DNA from: DAOUKH01 sp964291475
GTDB lineage: Bacteria > Chloroflexota > Dehalococcoidia > SHYB01
Assembly (NCBI GenBank): GCA_964291475.2
Contig: OZ220063.1
Coordinates: forward strand, 62,001 to 126,000
Direction: 5' to 3'
Length of the DNA: 64,000 bases
Positions within the stretch are counted from its first letter, which is position 1, and the number at the start of each line of letters is the position of its first letter. Under the pieces are notes generated by a model. The model was not told where the DNA came from. It worked only from the letters and a program-made list of their open reading frames with translations, and searched no databases. Shown here in pieces: positions 45,362 to 54,480 of this stretch. The position numbers were made by a program, and so were the translations under genes.

Positions 45362-46293
45362 AGCTTGATCCTCCGGTACCTATTCCACAGCAGCAGCCCG
45401 GCGCCGCCGGTCAGCAGCACGTAGAAGCCGATGGGGAAGATCGGGTGCAGCTCGGCCACCGCCGCCCGCGACGGGCCACCCTCGGTGGGGTCGCTATCGA
45501 AGATCATGGCGTTGAGGCGTCCCGGCGTGTCCCCCAGATGAACGAGACCCACGAAGGGTGCGGCGTCGCCGATGCCCTGCTCGCATTGCGTCGATCCATC
45601 TGGCCCAGTGCCTACCGTACAGCTCTCGGCGGTAAAGCCGTCGGCCACAAACGACGACACCAGCACCGCTCCAATGACGAAGGCCGCGGCATAGGCGCGG
45701 CGTGTCGTGAAGGTGGCGACGAGGAGGGGCAAGACGGTGAAGAAGAGCGCGATCAGCGCCCCGCCGGCGAGGAACCGCGGGATGTCGAGCCAGTTGTCCC
45801 CCAGATAGTCCAACGGCTCGCGCGCCGAGAGAATCAGCCCGATCTGCAGGACGATCTGCCCCGAGTAGACCAGCGCCAGGACGACGCCGAAGAAGGCGAG
45901 GAAGCGCGCGCCCAGATAGTCCTCGGGGGACAGCGTCCGCACCAGATAGAGTTGGAGCACGTTGTCGCGCCGGTCGGGAATCAGCAGCTCGGGGGCCATG
46001 ATCGCGCCGAAGATCCAGAGGACCACGCCGATGATGTCGTAGTAGTCCGCCGGGCCGGGGATGAATTCGTCCGCCGGGACCAACAAGAGGACCGCCACGA
46101 ACACCACCGCCGGCGTCATCGCCGCAATGAACAGGAGCACGGGCAGAATCTTGGCCCGGCCGCCGCGTCCGATGCCGAGCAGGTTGCGGACGCCGTTCTC
46201 TAGGACCGCGCGCCGCGCGCGGGCCCGGCCCTCACGCGGCCCCGTGTAAGGCTGATACCCGAGATCGAAGACTTCCGCCTGCTCGGCTCTCAC
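45358..46293 (-). CDS. ABC transporter permease
   Basis: A 311-residue membrane protein with about six helices. Its N-terminal RAEQAEVFDLGYQPYTGPREG and the RRAVLENGVRNLLGIGRGGRAKIL segment are cytoplasmic. The large loop between later helices has ESCTVGTGPDGSTQCE with two cysteines and may be outside the membrane. It lies between two ATPase genes and overlaps both, so it is the partner of one of them. Confidence 0.85.
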   Translation of the reverse strand: MRAEQAEVFDLGYQPYTGPREGRARARRAVLENGVRNLLGIGRGGRAKILPVLLFIAAMTPAVVFVAVLLLVPADEFIPGPADYYDIIGVVLWIFGAIMAPELLIPDRRDNVLQLYLVRTLSPEDYLGARFLAFFGVVLALVYSGQIVLQIGLILSAREPLDYLGDNWLDIPRFLAGGALIALFFTVLPLLVATFTTRRAYAAAFVIGAVLVSSFVADGFTAESCTVGTGPDGSTQCEQGIGDAAPFVGLVHLGDTPGRLNAMIFDSDPTEGGPSRAAVAELHPIFPIGFYVLLTGGAGLLLWNRYRRIKL

Positions 46294-47189
46294 GACTCTT
46301 TCCTGAAAATGTCTCTGAGGTCTCGCCGGCGCGGCGTCAGCCGGCGCAACCGCGCCCCCGACTCCGCCGCCGCGTCACGGATCAGGTCGTATTCGGTCTC
46401 CCCCGCCTCCTCGACGACAAGGACCTTGCCATCGTCGGCGGCTACCACGCCCTTGGCCGCCAGCGCCGTCGCGAATTCCTCGCGCCGGTCCGCGACCTCG
46501 ATCAGAAGCGTCTCGGTCTCCTCGGTGAGTTGCGCCACGGAATCCTGCCGCGTCACCGTGCCGGACTCCAGGACGATGACCGAGTCGGCGACGCGCTCGA
46601 CGTCGCCCATCAGGTGGGTCGATAGCATGATGCTGATGCCGAACCCCCGCGCCGTGCGCTTGATGAGGTCCAGCATCTCCTCGCGCCCCGCCGGGTCGAG
46701 ACCCGCCGTCGGCTCGTCGAGGAGCACGAGGACCGGGTCGTGGACCAGGGCCTGCGCGAGCTTCACCCGCTGCTTCATGCCGGTGGAGTACTCGGAGATC
46801 GGCCGGTAGCGCTCCTCGTCCAAGCCCACGTGGCGGAGGGTGTCGGCGGCGCGGGTGCGGGCGTGGGCGGGGGGAAGACCGCTAACCTGCGCCATGTGCA
46901 TGAGGAACTCGGATGCCGAAACACTCGGAGGAAGGGACTCGTGCTCCGGCATGTAGCCGATGCGGGCACGGCCCTCGACCGACTTGTAGGGCTCTTCGCC
47001 GAGCACCATGGCCGTGCCGGAGGTGGGGAGGATCAGCCCCAGGAAGAGCTTCATCGCCGTGCTCTTCCCGGCGCCGTTGGGGCCGAGGAGCCCGGTCACC
47101 CCTTCGTGAACGTCGAAGCTCGCCTGCTCGAGCGCAATGGTGGAGCCGTAGTGCTTGGTGAGCGCGTGGGCTTCGAGAAGTACGGCCAT
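46290..47189 (-). CDS. ABC transporter ATP-binding protein
   Basis: A 299-residue ATPase with Walker A GPNGAGKSTAM, signature YSTGMKQRVKLAQAL, Walker B VLLDEPTAGLDP and STHLM. It is the first gene of the four-gene operon. A TATACT box lies 6 bases before its ATG, suggesting a leaderless transcript. Confidence 0.95.
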   Translation of the reverse strand: MAVLLEAHALTKHYGSTIALEQASFDVHEGVTGLLGPNGAGKSTAMKLFLGLILPTSGTAMVLGEEPYKSVEGRARIGYMPEHESLPPSVSASEFLMHMAQVSGLPPAHARTRAADTLRHVGLDEERYRPISEYSTGMKQRVKLAQALVHDPVLVLLDEPTAGLDPAGREEMLDLIKRTARGFGISIMLSTHLMGDVERVADSVIVLESGTVTRQDSVAQLTEETETLLIEVADRREEFATALAAKGVVAADDGKVLVVEEAGETEYDLIRDAAAESGARLRRLTPRRRDLRDIFRKES

Positions 47190-47258
47190 GGAAGCAGTAT
47201 ACGCGACAACGCGCCGGTCGGCTTCATCACACCTATGCGACGCGCCGGAGAAGCGTGA

Positions 47259-48047
47259 CTAGAAGTTGGGGTCGCGCTTCTCCTGGAGGGAGGCGAGGCC
47301 TTCCTTCACCTCCTCGCCGAGGAAGCCCAGCGTTTCCAGGGCGGCGGAGTAGTCGAAGGCCGTGTGGCCGCCCAGACGCAGCCACTGGTTGAGGACGCGC
47401 TTGGTGTGCCCAACGGCGATGGGCGGGCCCTTGGCGAGGCGGGCGGCCATGTCCATGGCCGTGGGGATGAGCTCGTCCGCGGGGACGGCCATGCTGATGA
47501 GTCCGATGCGTTCGGCCTCGGCGCCGCTGAGGCCGTCGCCGGTGAGCAGATAGCGTTTGGCCTTCGCAAGTCCGACCAGGAGCGGCCACGACATCGCGGC
47601 GTGGTCGCCCGCGGCGACGCCGAGCTTGACGTGCCCGTCGAGGAGCATCGCATCCTCCGCCGCGATGCTGATGTCGGCCATGATCGCCACCGCGAGGCCG
47701 CCGCCGAGAGCGTAGCCGTTGATGGCCGAGACGATCGGCTTCTCAAGATTGGTCATGTTGTAGGCGATGGCGCGGGTCTCTTCGAGCAGGCGGGCGGCGG
47801 TGGCGTGGTCGCCGACGCTGGCCTGCAGCAGGTCGTAGTCGCCGCCCACGGAGAAGGCGCGGCCCGCGCCGGTGATAAGCACGGAGCGCACATCGGGGTC
47901 GGCGGCGAAGTCGAGCCAGATACGGCCCGTGTCGGCGTGCATGGCCGCGGTCATCGCGTTGAGCTGGTCGGGGCGGTTGAAGGTGACGACGGCGACGCCG
48001 TTGCGCTGCTCGACCAGGATGTCGGGGCCGTACCGGCTGTAGTCCAT
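47259..48047 (-). CDS. Enoyl-CoA hydratase/isomerase family protein
   Basis: A 262-residue crotonase-fold protein: VTFNRPDQLNAM, the CoA-oxyanion motif GAGRAFSVGGDYD and AINGYALGGGLAVAIMADI. The usual active-site Glu positions are not clearly kept (KLGVAAGDHAA). It may be a hydratase with altered chemistry or another crotonase reaction. It begins 60 bases after the DUF35 gene on the same strand. Confidence 0.92.
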   Translation of the reverse strand: MDYSRYGPDILVEQRNGVAVVTFNRPDQLNAMTAAMHADTGRIWLDFAADPDVRSVLITGAGRAFSVGGDYDLLQASVGDHATAARLLEETRAIAYNMTNLEKPIVSAINGYALGGGLAVAIMADISIAAEDAMLLDGHVKLGVAAGDHAAMSWPLLVGLAKAKRYLLTGDGLSGAEAERIGLISMAVPADELIPTAMDMAARLAKGPPIAVGHTKRVLNQWLRLGGHTAFDYSAALETLGFLGEEVKEGLASLQEKRDPNF

Positions 48048-48107
48048 ACTGCGCCTCCGGGTGCGTGGTGCGCCGCGACGGTAGCCCGAAGCGCGCGCGG
48101 ACGCAAC

Positions 48108-48557
48108 TTAGCGCGGGGCGGCGGGACGGAAGCGGGGCACGGTGAGGTCGGCGCTCACCTCGTCCCACACCACCTCGACGGGCATGTCGACGCGCACTTC
48201 GTCGTACGAGCAGCCGACGACGTTGGTAACGAGCTTGACACCGCCGCAGTCGTCGAGCCGGACCACCGCCACGGCGTAGGGAACGGCGTCCATGACGGCG
48301 GGGTGGCCCGCGTGATAGACGACGGTGTAGGTGAAGACCCGCCCCCGCCCGGCCGACTCGTCAAACGCGACATCGAAGCCGCCGCATTGGGGACAGATCG
48401 CCGACGGCGGGGCGCGATGGGCGCCGCAATCGGTGCAGCGCTGCACGACGAGGCGGCGCTCGCGGCAGGCCTCCCAGAACGGCGCGGTGACCTCATCGGG
48501 AGCCGGCGGCGGCATCCCCGGGCCGAACAGGTCCAGTGGAGTCGGTTCGTTGGTCAC
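48108..48557 (-). CDS. DUF35 OB-fold zinc-ribbon protein, thiolase partner
   Basis: A 149-residue protein starting with GTG. A rubredoxin-like zinc ribbon (RCTDCGAHRAPPSAICPQCG) is followed by an OB-fold with VFTYTVVYH and YAVAVVRLDD. DUF35 proteins bind thiolase-like enzymes as acyl-CoA partners. It lies 17 bases after the thiolase stop, behind GGCGGAAAGG, so the pair is almost certainly one complex. Confidence 0.93.
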   Translation of the reverse strand: MTNEPTPLDLFGPGMPPPAPDEVTAPFWEACRERRLVVQRCTDCGAHRAPPSAICPQCGGFDVAFDESAGRGRVFTYTVVYHAGHPAVMDAVPYAVAVVRLDDCGGVKLVTNVVGCSYDEVRVDMPVEVVWDEVSADLTVPRFRPAAPR

Positions 48558-48574
48558 GTCAGCCTTTCCGCCCT

Positions 48575-49769
48575 TCAAGCCGACTTCGACAGGATGAGCG
48601 CGCTCGACGGCGACGCCGACGGCCCCGCCACAACCAAGGAGTGCTCGGCGCCCTCGACCTGCGCCGTGGAGTCGCCGCGGATCTGCCGCGCCCCTTCGAC
48701 CACCATCTCGAAGCCGTGGACGTTCGCCTCGGCGAGATTGCCCCCGCTGGTGTTGGAGGGCAAAGCGCCGTCGGGCCAGAGGAGATTCCCCTCCTCGACG
48801 AATCGCCCGCCTCCGCCACGCTCGCAGAAGCCGAAGTCCTCGATGGCCATGAGCACCTGGCCGGTGAAGTTCTCGTAGAACTGAGCGACGTCGATGTCGG
48901 CGGGGCCGACGCCGGCGCGGTCGTAGACCTCGCGGGCAACCTCCGAGAGGCCCGCCGTCGCCCAGCGGTCGTCGGGCCACGCCATATGGTTCGGCCCGTC
49001 GCCCGCGCCCATGCCCTGCGCGGCCCCGGTGATGTAGACCGGCGGCCGCGGCAGGCGCTTCGCACGCTCGGCGCTGGTCACCACCACGGCGCAGGCGCCG
49101 TCGCTCTCCTGGCAGCAGTCGTACAGGTGATAGGGATCGGCGATGAGGCGCGAGGCCTGGTGGTCCTCGATGGTGATCGGCCGCCCGTACATCACGGCGC
49201 GGGGGTTACGTTGGGCGTGGGCGTAGGCCGCGACGGCGATCTCGCCGAAGTGGCGGCTCGCGGCGCCGATACTCGTGCAGGTACCGCTGGGCCTGCATGG
49301 CGTAGCCCACCACCGGGGCCAGCATCCCGAAGGGCGCGGCGAACTGCTGCCCGCCGCCGACGGGAGCATCGCCGCGGATGCCCATGTTGACCCCCGCGCT
49401 GGAGCGCCCCTGCAGCGCGCCCTGGCACCGGGACCGGTAGCAGACCACGACCTCGGCGGTCTCGCTGTAGACCGCCATCGCGGCGTTGTGGACGATGCCG
49501 CAGGCGGCGTTGCCGCCGCCGGGGTAGAGGTTGGCGAAGCGCAGGTGGGGGACGCCGAGGGCCTGCGCCACGGCGGACGCCTCGCTCTTCTCCATGGCAT
49601 AGGTGACGAAGCCGTCGACGTCGCGCATGGTGAGGCCGGCGTCGTCGACCGCCCTCCGCACGGCCTCGCAGGCTAGGGCGAACTCAGGGCGCTTCGCCTG
49701 GCCCCGCTTCGAGTACTCCGTCTCGCCGACGCCGGCGATGCACGTCCGGCCCCGCAGCGCCCACGTCAC
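48575..49769 (-). CDS. Thiolase-like / lipid-transfer-type acyltransferase (apparent frameshift)
   Basis: About 397 residues in two frames, starting at GTG. The first frame has CIAGVGETEYSKRG, ANLYPGGGNAACGIV with the thiolase-like nucleophile-position Cys and AAPFGMLAPVVGYAMQAQRY. The second carries GEIAVAAYAHAQRNPRA, GDGPNHMAWPDD, DIDVAQFYENFTGQVLMAIED and NTSGGNLAEANVHGFEMVVE, standard for the SCP-x/lipid-transfer thiolase group. The join is near 49273 (one extra T, or two bases lost). The partner DUF35 gene follows. It may cleave or transfer acyl chains in degradation of branched or steroid-like compounds. Confidence 0.85.
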
Positions 49770-49806
49770 GGCCCGGCCTCGCTTCCCGGGGCGAAGCGCA
49801 TGGTCA

Positions 49807-50613
49807 TTAGCGGCCCTGGAACTGGGGCGGCCGCTTCTCGACGAAGGCGCGGGGGCCTTCCTTCGCGTCCTCGGTGGACTGGGCCAGCGTCATCGCGGCC
49901 TGCGCCGCGTCCATGGCCTCGAGGAACGAGGAGGTAAGGCCGCGATAGACGAGGCGCTTGGTGAGCTGCATGGCGATGGGCGGCCCGGCGGCGAGCTTCT
50001 CGGCGTAGGCGCGGGTCTCGTCCATGAGGTCGTCATGGGGAACCACCTTCGAGAGGTAGCCGATCTCTAGCGCCTTCTCTGCGCCGAACAGTTCGCCCGA
50101 CCACAGCAATTCGAGCGCCTTCTGGAGCCCCACGAGTCGGGGCAGGAGCCAGGCGCCGCCGTCGCCGGGAATCAGTCCAACGTTGACGTAGGACATGCTG
50201 AAGCGGGCCTTGTCGGAGGCGATGCGGATGTCGGCCATCGAGCACATGTCCATGCCCGCGCCGACCGCCGCGCCGTTCACCGCCGCGATGTACGGCTTGT
50301 CGAGCAGGTGGAGCGCCCGCGCCACCTGGTGCACCGTGAAGCGCAGCCCGTTGCGCCGCTCGGCGGGCGAGGAGTCCGTGCGCAGCACCTTGTCTTCCTC
50401 GGCCCGGGCCTTGAGGTTGGCGCCGGCGCAGAAGGCCCGCCCCGTGCCGGTGATGATCACCGCGCGCACGCCGTCGTCCTGCGCCGACTTGGTGATGGCG
50501 TCGGCCCACTCCGTGAGGAGCGTGTCGCTGAACGAGTTCATGCGTTCGGGGCAGTTCAGCGTGATCGTCGCGACGTGGCCGTCGACGTCGTACAGAATCT
50601 CTTCGTAGCTCAT
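49807..50613 (-). CDS. Enoyl-CoA hydratase
   Basis: A 268-residue crotonase-fold protein: CPERMNSFSDTLL, GTGRAFCAGANLKA, VNGAAVGAGMDMCSMADIRI and VGLIPGDGGAWLLPRLVG. It ends with the family AFVEKRPPQFQGR. It likely hydrates an unsaturated acyl-CoA. It starts 31 bases after the unknown protein gene at 50645, so the two are probably in one operon. Confidence 0.93.
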   Translation of the reverse strand: MSYEEILYDVDGHVATITLNCPERMNSFSDTLLTEWADAITKSAQDDGVRAVIITGTGRAFCAGANLKARAEEDKVLRTDSSPAERRNGLRFTVHQVARALHLLDKPYIAAVNGAAVGAGMDMCSMADIRIASDKARFSMSYVNVGLIPGDGGAWLLPRLVGLQKALELLWSGELFGAEKALEIGYLSKVVPHDDLMDETRAYAEKLAAGPPIAMQLTKRLVYRGLTSSFLEAMDAAQAAMTLAQSTEDAKEGPRAFVEKRPPQFQGR

Positions 50614-50644
50614 GAGCGGTACTCCTGCCTGGGGCTCCGGCGCG

Positions 50645-51409
50645 TCACTCGACCCGGAAGTCGTAGCGGGTGGGGGTGACGTAGCGGTAGGGGCTCTGGA
50701 AGAGCACGTTCGACGCGCCGCCGGGCGCGGGCGACGTCCCGCGGGCGACCCAACCCTCGCGGGCCTTCTGAATCTCGGCGACCGTCTTCACCGGGTCTTC
50801 GTCGAGCAGATAGAGGTTCATATACCTTCCGGCCTTCTCTGCGCCGGTGCCGAACTCGGCGTGGGCCTCCAAGCGCATCGCCGCGACGACGCCGGGCACC
50901 GCGAGCAGGTCCTTGGAATGCGCTTCGGCAAACCACTCGTTGACGGCGGGGCGCATCGCCGGATCGGCGACCTCGGCCATCACCACGTAGATGCCCTGGT
51001 GCCCCAGGTAGGGAATCGCCGCCTCCACGACCGGGATGCCGGGCCGCGCGTGGGCCTGGATCAGCTTGTAGAACGTCACGTCGGCGATCCTTCCATGCCG
51101 GAAGATGCGCTTCTCTTTGCGGAGGCGCGCGCCGGCCTCGTTCCAGTAGCCCATGACGGCGCCGATGTCGTCGGTGTTCATGAAGTAGGTCGAGCAGTAC
51201 GAGCCCTTCCCGTCGGCGAGCTCGGGCAGCTTGGAGGGATTGGGGCGGGCCGCCTTGCACTCGGTGTCGGCCACGTAGCGCCGCCCCAGAAGCATGTCGT
51301 CGAGGGCGACGAACTCGGGCAGGTGGTCGAAGTCGTACCAGACGTTGTAGTCCTGGGTGTGCTCTTGGGGCACGTCGATGAGGCCGACGACCGCGCCGTT
51401 CGCTTGCAT
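50645..51409 (-). CDS. Unknown protein, two dimeric alpha/beta-barrel-like halves
   Basis: A 254-residue soluble protein. GLIDVPQEHTQDYNVWYDFDHLPEFV near the start and VVMAEVADPAMRPAVNEWFAEAHSKDLLAVPGV in the second half look like two copies of a ferredoxin-like barrel repeat with WxDxHxPE/WFxxxHxxD patterns. Such folds (EthD, DUF4286-like) bind small substrates. It has a GGAGG site and begins the operon leading to enoyl-CoA hydratase. A role in the same catabolic path is inferred. Confidence 0.75.
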   Translation of the reverse strand: MQANGAVVGLIDVPQEHTQDYNVWYDFDHLPEFVALDDMLLGRRYVADTECKAARPNPSKLPELADGKGSYCSTYFMNTDDIGAVMGYWNEAGARLRKEKRIFRHGRIADVTFYKLIQAHARPGIPVVEAAIPYLGHQGIYVVMAEVADPAMRPAVNEWFAEAHSKDLLAVPGVVAAMRLEAHAEFGTGAEKAGRYMNLYLLDEDPVKTVAEIQKAREGWVARGTSPAPGGASNVLFQSPYRYVTPTRYDFRVE

Positions 51410-51525
51410 GAGGACCTCCAGAGTGCGTCGTCCTCTCCGGAGACGCGCTCCCGCGGAACGTTAGCGGAGCGCACCGCTGAGCGCAAGGCGCGCCGCCGGA
51501 CAGGGACAAGATGGCGAAGACCGGC

Positions 51526-51554
51526 TTGGCGGCTAACGGTTTAATTGGTAGTAT
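51526..51554 (+). promoter_or_regulatory. Promoter of the inositol-phosphate synthase gene
   Basis: TTGGCG (51526-51531) and TAGTAT (51549-51554) are 17 bases apart. The predicted start of transcription is at or next to the ATG (51561), so the mRNA should be leaderless. Confidence 0.6.
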
Positions 51555-51560
51555 GACGCG

Positions 51561-53114
51561 ATGGACAACCACCAGAACTCCGCGAAGCAGATCATCGACC
51601 GTTTCGGGGGCCAGTCGGCCCTGGCCGCACTCCTGGGCAAGCGGCAGAGCACCGTGCAACACTGGGCCAAGACTGGGCGGATCCCCGCCCAGTGGCACGA
51701 ACGGCTGCTGGAGCTCGCCCGCCAAGAGGGGGTCGGCCTCGAAGCCACCGACTTCGTATCGCCGGCCGCGACCTCCATCCAGCCGCCCGACGGCAAGCTC
51801 GGCGTCCTCCTCGTCGGCCTCGGCGCCGTGTCGTCGACGCTCATCGCGGGCGTCGAGCAGGTGCGGCGCGGCGGCGGTGAGCCCATCGGATCGATCAGCC
51901 AGATGGCGACGATCCGCCTCGGCAAGCGGACCGACAAACGGGCCCCGCTGATACGGGACTTCGTCCCCCTCGCGGAGCTCCACCAGCTCGTCTTCGGGGC
52001 CTGGGACCCCATTCCGGATAACGCCTACGAGGCGGCGCTGAAAAGCGGCGTCCTCGACCGCAACGAGGAGATCGAGCCCGTCGCCGACGTCCTCAAGGCG
52101 ATCAAGCCGATGGAGGCCGTCTTCGACGCCGACTACGTCAAGCGGATCGAAGGCGCCAACACCAAGTCCGTCGACAACAAGCTCGACGCAGTCGAGGCCA
52201 TCCGGCAAGACATGCGGCGGTTCAAGGAAGAGCACGGGTGCGACCGGCTCGTCATGGTCTGGTGCGCGTCCACCGAAAAATTCATTGAACCGAGCGAGGT
52301 TCACGGCGACATCGAGCGCTTCGTCGGCGGCCTGCAGGAAAACGACGCCAACATCGCTCCGTCCATGGTCTACGCCTACGCGGCCCTGCTCGAGGGCGTC
52401 CCCTTCATCAATGGCGCCCCCAACCTGTCCACCGACATACCCGCCCTCGACCGGTTGGCGAGAGACCGGAACGTGCCGATCTGCGGCAAGGACTTCAAGA
52501 CCGGTCAGACCCTGGTCAAGACGGTCATCGGGCCGATGCTCAAGGCGCGAATGCTCGGCATGGACGGGTGGTTCTCCACCAACATTCTGGGGAACCGCGA
52601 CGGCGAGGTGCTCGACGAGCCGGAGAACTTCAAGACAAAGGAAGAGTCGAAGCTCGGTGTGCTGGAGTACATCTTGCAGCCCGAGATGTACCCCGAACTG
52701 TACTCCGACGCCTATCACAAGGTGCGCATCAACTACTACCCGCCCCGCGGCGACGCCAAGGAAGGCTGGGACAACATCGACCTCTTCGGCTGGCTGCGCC
52801 ACCGGATGCAGCTCAAGATCAACTTCCTCTGCTCCGACTCAATCCTTGCCGCGCCGCTGGTGCTGGACCTCATCCTCTTCATGGATCTCGCGCAGCGCGC
52901 CGGCATGGGGGGGATACAGGAGTGGCTCTCCTTCTACTTCAAGAGCCCCCAGCACGCGCCGGACGTCTATCCCGAGCACGACCTCTTCATCCAGCAGACC
53001 AAGCTCAAGAACACACTGCGCTGGCTGATGGGCGAACCGCAGATCACCCACCTCGGCATGGAGTACTACGGCGGGCCGGTCGTGCCGGTGGAGGCTTCTG
53101 CCTCCTCGTCCTGA
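51561..53114 (+). CDS. Inositol-3-phosphate synthase with N-terminal HTH domain
   Basis: A 517-residue protein that would convert glucose 6-phosphate to inositol 3-phosphate. An N-terminal helix-turn-helix (residues about 6-60, FGGQSALAALLGKRQSTVQ, HWAKTGRIP) resembles Cro/YdaS-type DNA-binding domains. It is joined to a Rossmann-type synthase: GLGAVSS at 86-92, GVPFINGAPNLSTDIPAL and CGKDFKTGQTLVKTVIG with the catalytic lysines. The fusion suggests autoregulation, but DNA binding is unproven. A PAP2/inositolphosphotransferase-like gene is at 3584. The 3' end overlaps the convergent MFS gene by 49 bases. Confidence 0.9.
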   Translation: MDNHQNSAKQIIDRFGGQSALAALLGKRQSTVQHWAKTGRIPAQWHERLLELARQEGVGLEATDFVSPAATSIQPPDGKLGVLLVGLGAVSSTLIAGVEQVRRGGGEPIGSISQMATIRLGKRTDKRAPLIRDFVPLAELHQLVFGAWDPIPDNAYEAALKSGVLDRNEEIEPVADVLKAIKPMEAVFDADYVKRIEGANTKSVDNKLDAVEAIRQDMRRFKEEHGCDRLVMVWCASTEKFIEPSEVHGDIERFVGGLQENDANIAPSMVYAYAALLEGVPFINGAPNLSTDIPALDRLARDRNVPICGKDFKTGQTLVKTVIGPMLKARMLGMDGWFSTNILGNRDGEVLDEPENFKTKEESKLGVLEYILQPEMYPELYSDAYHKVRINYYPPRGDAKEGWDNIDLFGWLRHRMQLKINFLCSDSILAAPLVLDLILFMDLAQRAGMGGIQEWLSFYFKSPQHAPDVYPEHDLFIQQTKLKNTLRWLMGEPQITHLGMEYYGGPVVPVEASASSS

Positions 53115-54355
53115 CGTTCCTTCTGGAAGGCGGTCGGCGGCGGTAGCCGCCGGCTCCAGATTAGGGCGAGGAGCATGAGGCCGGCGGCAACGAGGCCCAT
53201 CACCGCGAGCGCCGTGGGGGCTGAGGTGAACTCGGCTCCGACACCGGCGATCATCGTGCCCAACGGCACGAGGCCCAAGACCATCATGCGGACCGCGAAG
53301 ACGCGCCCCAGCATGTCGTCGGGCGTGCTGAGCTGGACCAAGGCCATGTTCACGATCATGAATGAGGCTTGCGTGAAGCCGACGCAGAGCAGCAGGAAGA
53401 GCGATAGCGAAAATATGGACGACTGAGCGAAAGCGACTTCGACCAGGCCGGCCACGACGCCGAAGCCGATCGCGACACGCACGTTGGGGCGCTCGCCGCC
53501 GAATATGGCCAGCGCAACGGAGGCGACCAGGGAGCCCACCCCCATCGCAGCGATGAGCATGCCGAAGCCGGTCTCGTCGACGAAGAGCACGTCGCGCTGG
53601 AAGATCGGCATCAAGGAGAAGACGGGAAGCAGCAGGACGGTGCCGATCACGGACGTGACCATCACGATCTGCAGGAGCGGCGTCCTCGTCACGTAACGGA
53701 ACCCGATGGTCGCCTGTTCCAAGAACGGCTGCCGCGTCGGGTTGGCGGCCGGCGGCCGCACCGGTGTCCGCGCGACGTAGTAGAAGACGAGCACGTAGAC
53801 GCCGAGGCCGACGTAGAAGGGCGACGCGAGGCCGGCGAATTCGAGCAGCACGCCCGCGATCGCCGGCGCGATGATCTGCATGCTGCTGAAGACCGACGAA
53901 TAGAGAAAGAGGCCGTTGGTCGCGGCGTCGGGCGCGGTGAGCTCGCGGATCAAGGTCTGCCGCACCGGGAAGATCACGGCCATCAGCACGCCCGAGAGGA
54001 ACGACACGGCCATGAGGATCGGAATGGTCATGGCGTCGAGCGTGATCAACACGCCGCTGAGGGCGGCCAAGGACAACTGCGCAACCTCGACGGCGACCAT
54101 CACCTTCTTCCGATCGACCCGGTCGGCCAGCGGCCCGCCGAGCACAGGGGCGAACAGCATGGGGATCATGCCGAGGGCGAAGACGGCGGTCACCAGAATC
54201 GGTGAGGGAGTTAGGTCACGGGCGAGGAAAGAACGGGCGACCTGCTGCATCTGGAAGGTGCCGAAGCTGAAGAACGTCGCCAGCCAGAAGTAGCGATAGG
54301 CCTGCGAATAGAACGCGCGCAGGGCGGGAAAGCGGTAGTGGCGCGGCGGGTGCAT
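53066..54355 (-). CDS. MFS transporter
   Basis: A 429-residue, 12-helix transporter of the MFS_3/enterobactin-exporter-like type. GGPLADRVDRKKVMVAVE is the cytoplasmic loop 2-3 signature and PVRQTLIRELTAPDAATNGLFL follows helix 5. I take ATG 54355 rather than the in-frame ATG-like start at 54418 because the latter overlaps a TATAAT box (54405-54410). It converges on, and overlaps, the inositol-phosphate synthase gene by 49 bases. Substrate unknown. Confidence 0.92.
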   Translation of the reverse strand: MHPPRHYRFPALRAFYSQAYRYFWLATFFSFGTFQMQQVARSFLARDLTPSPILVTAVFALGMIPMLFAPVLGGPLADRVDRKKVMVAVEVAQLSLAALSGVLITLDAMTIPILMAVSFLSGVLMAVIFPVRQTLIRELTAPDAATNGLFLYSSVFSSMQIIAPAIAGVLLEFAGLASPFYVGLGVYVLVFYYVARTPVRPPAANPTRQPFLEQATIGFRYVTRTPLLQIVMVTSVIGTVLLLPVFSLMPIFQRDVLFVDETGFGMLIAAMGVGSLVASVALAIFGGERPNVRVAIGFGVVAGLVEVAFAQSSIFSLSLFLLLCVGFTQASFMIVNMALVQLSTPDDMLGRVFAVRMMVLGLVPLGTMIAGVGAEFTSAPTALAVMGLVAAGLMLLALIWSRRLPPPTAFQKERQDEEAEASTGTTGPP

Positions 54356-54404
54356 CGGCGGAGCGCCCTGGGCGAGGGAATGCTCGCGCGGGCGGACACC
54401 GTCG

Positions 54405-54410
54405 ATTATA
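54405..54410 (-). promoter_or_regulatory. -10 box of the MFS gene
   Basis: A perfect TATAAT on the minus strand 50 bases before the MFS ATG. Its -35 (TTCTCC near 54427-54432) is weak and overlaps the -35 of the divergent LLM oxidoreductase promoter, so the two promoters may compete. Confidence 0.5.
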
Positions 54411-54424
54411 GCCGCCACCTACCC

Positions 54425-54452
54425 TTGGAGAACGCGCCGGGGCGCGTATAAT
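54425..54452 (+). promoter_or_regulatory. Promoter of the LLM oxidoreductase gene
   Basis: TTGGAG (54425-54430) and TATAAT (54447-54452) are 16 bases apart, 28 bases before the GTG start. Confidence 0.65.
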
Positions 54453-54480
54453 CGCGGCGGCGCGATGCAAGGAGGGCCTA

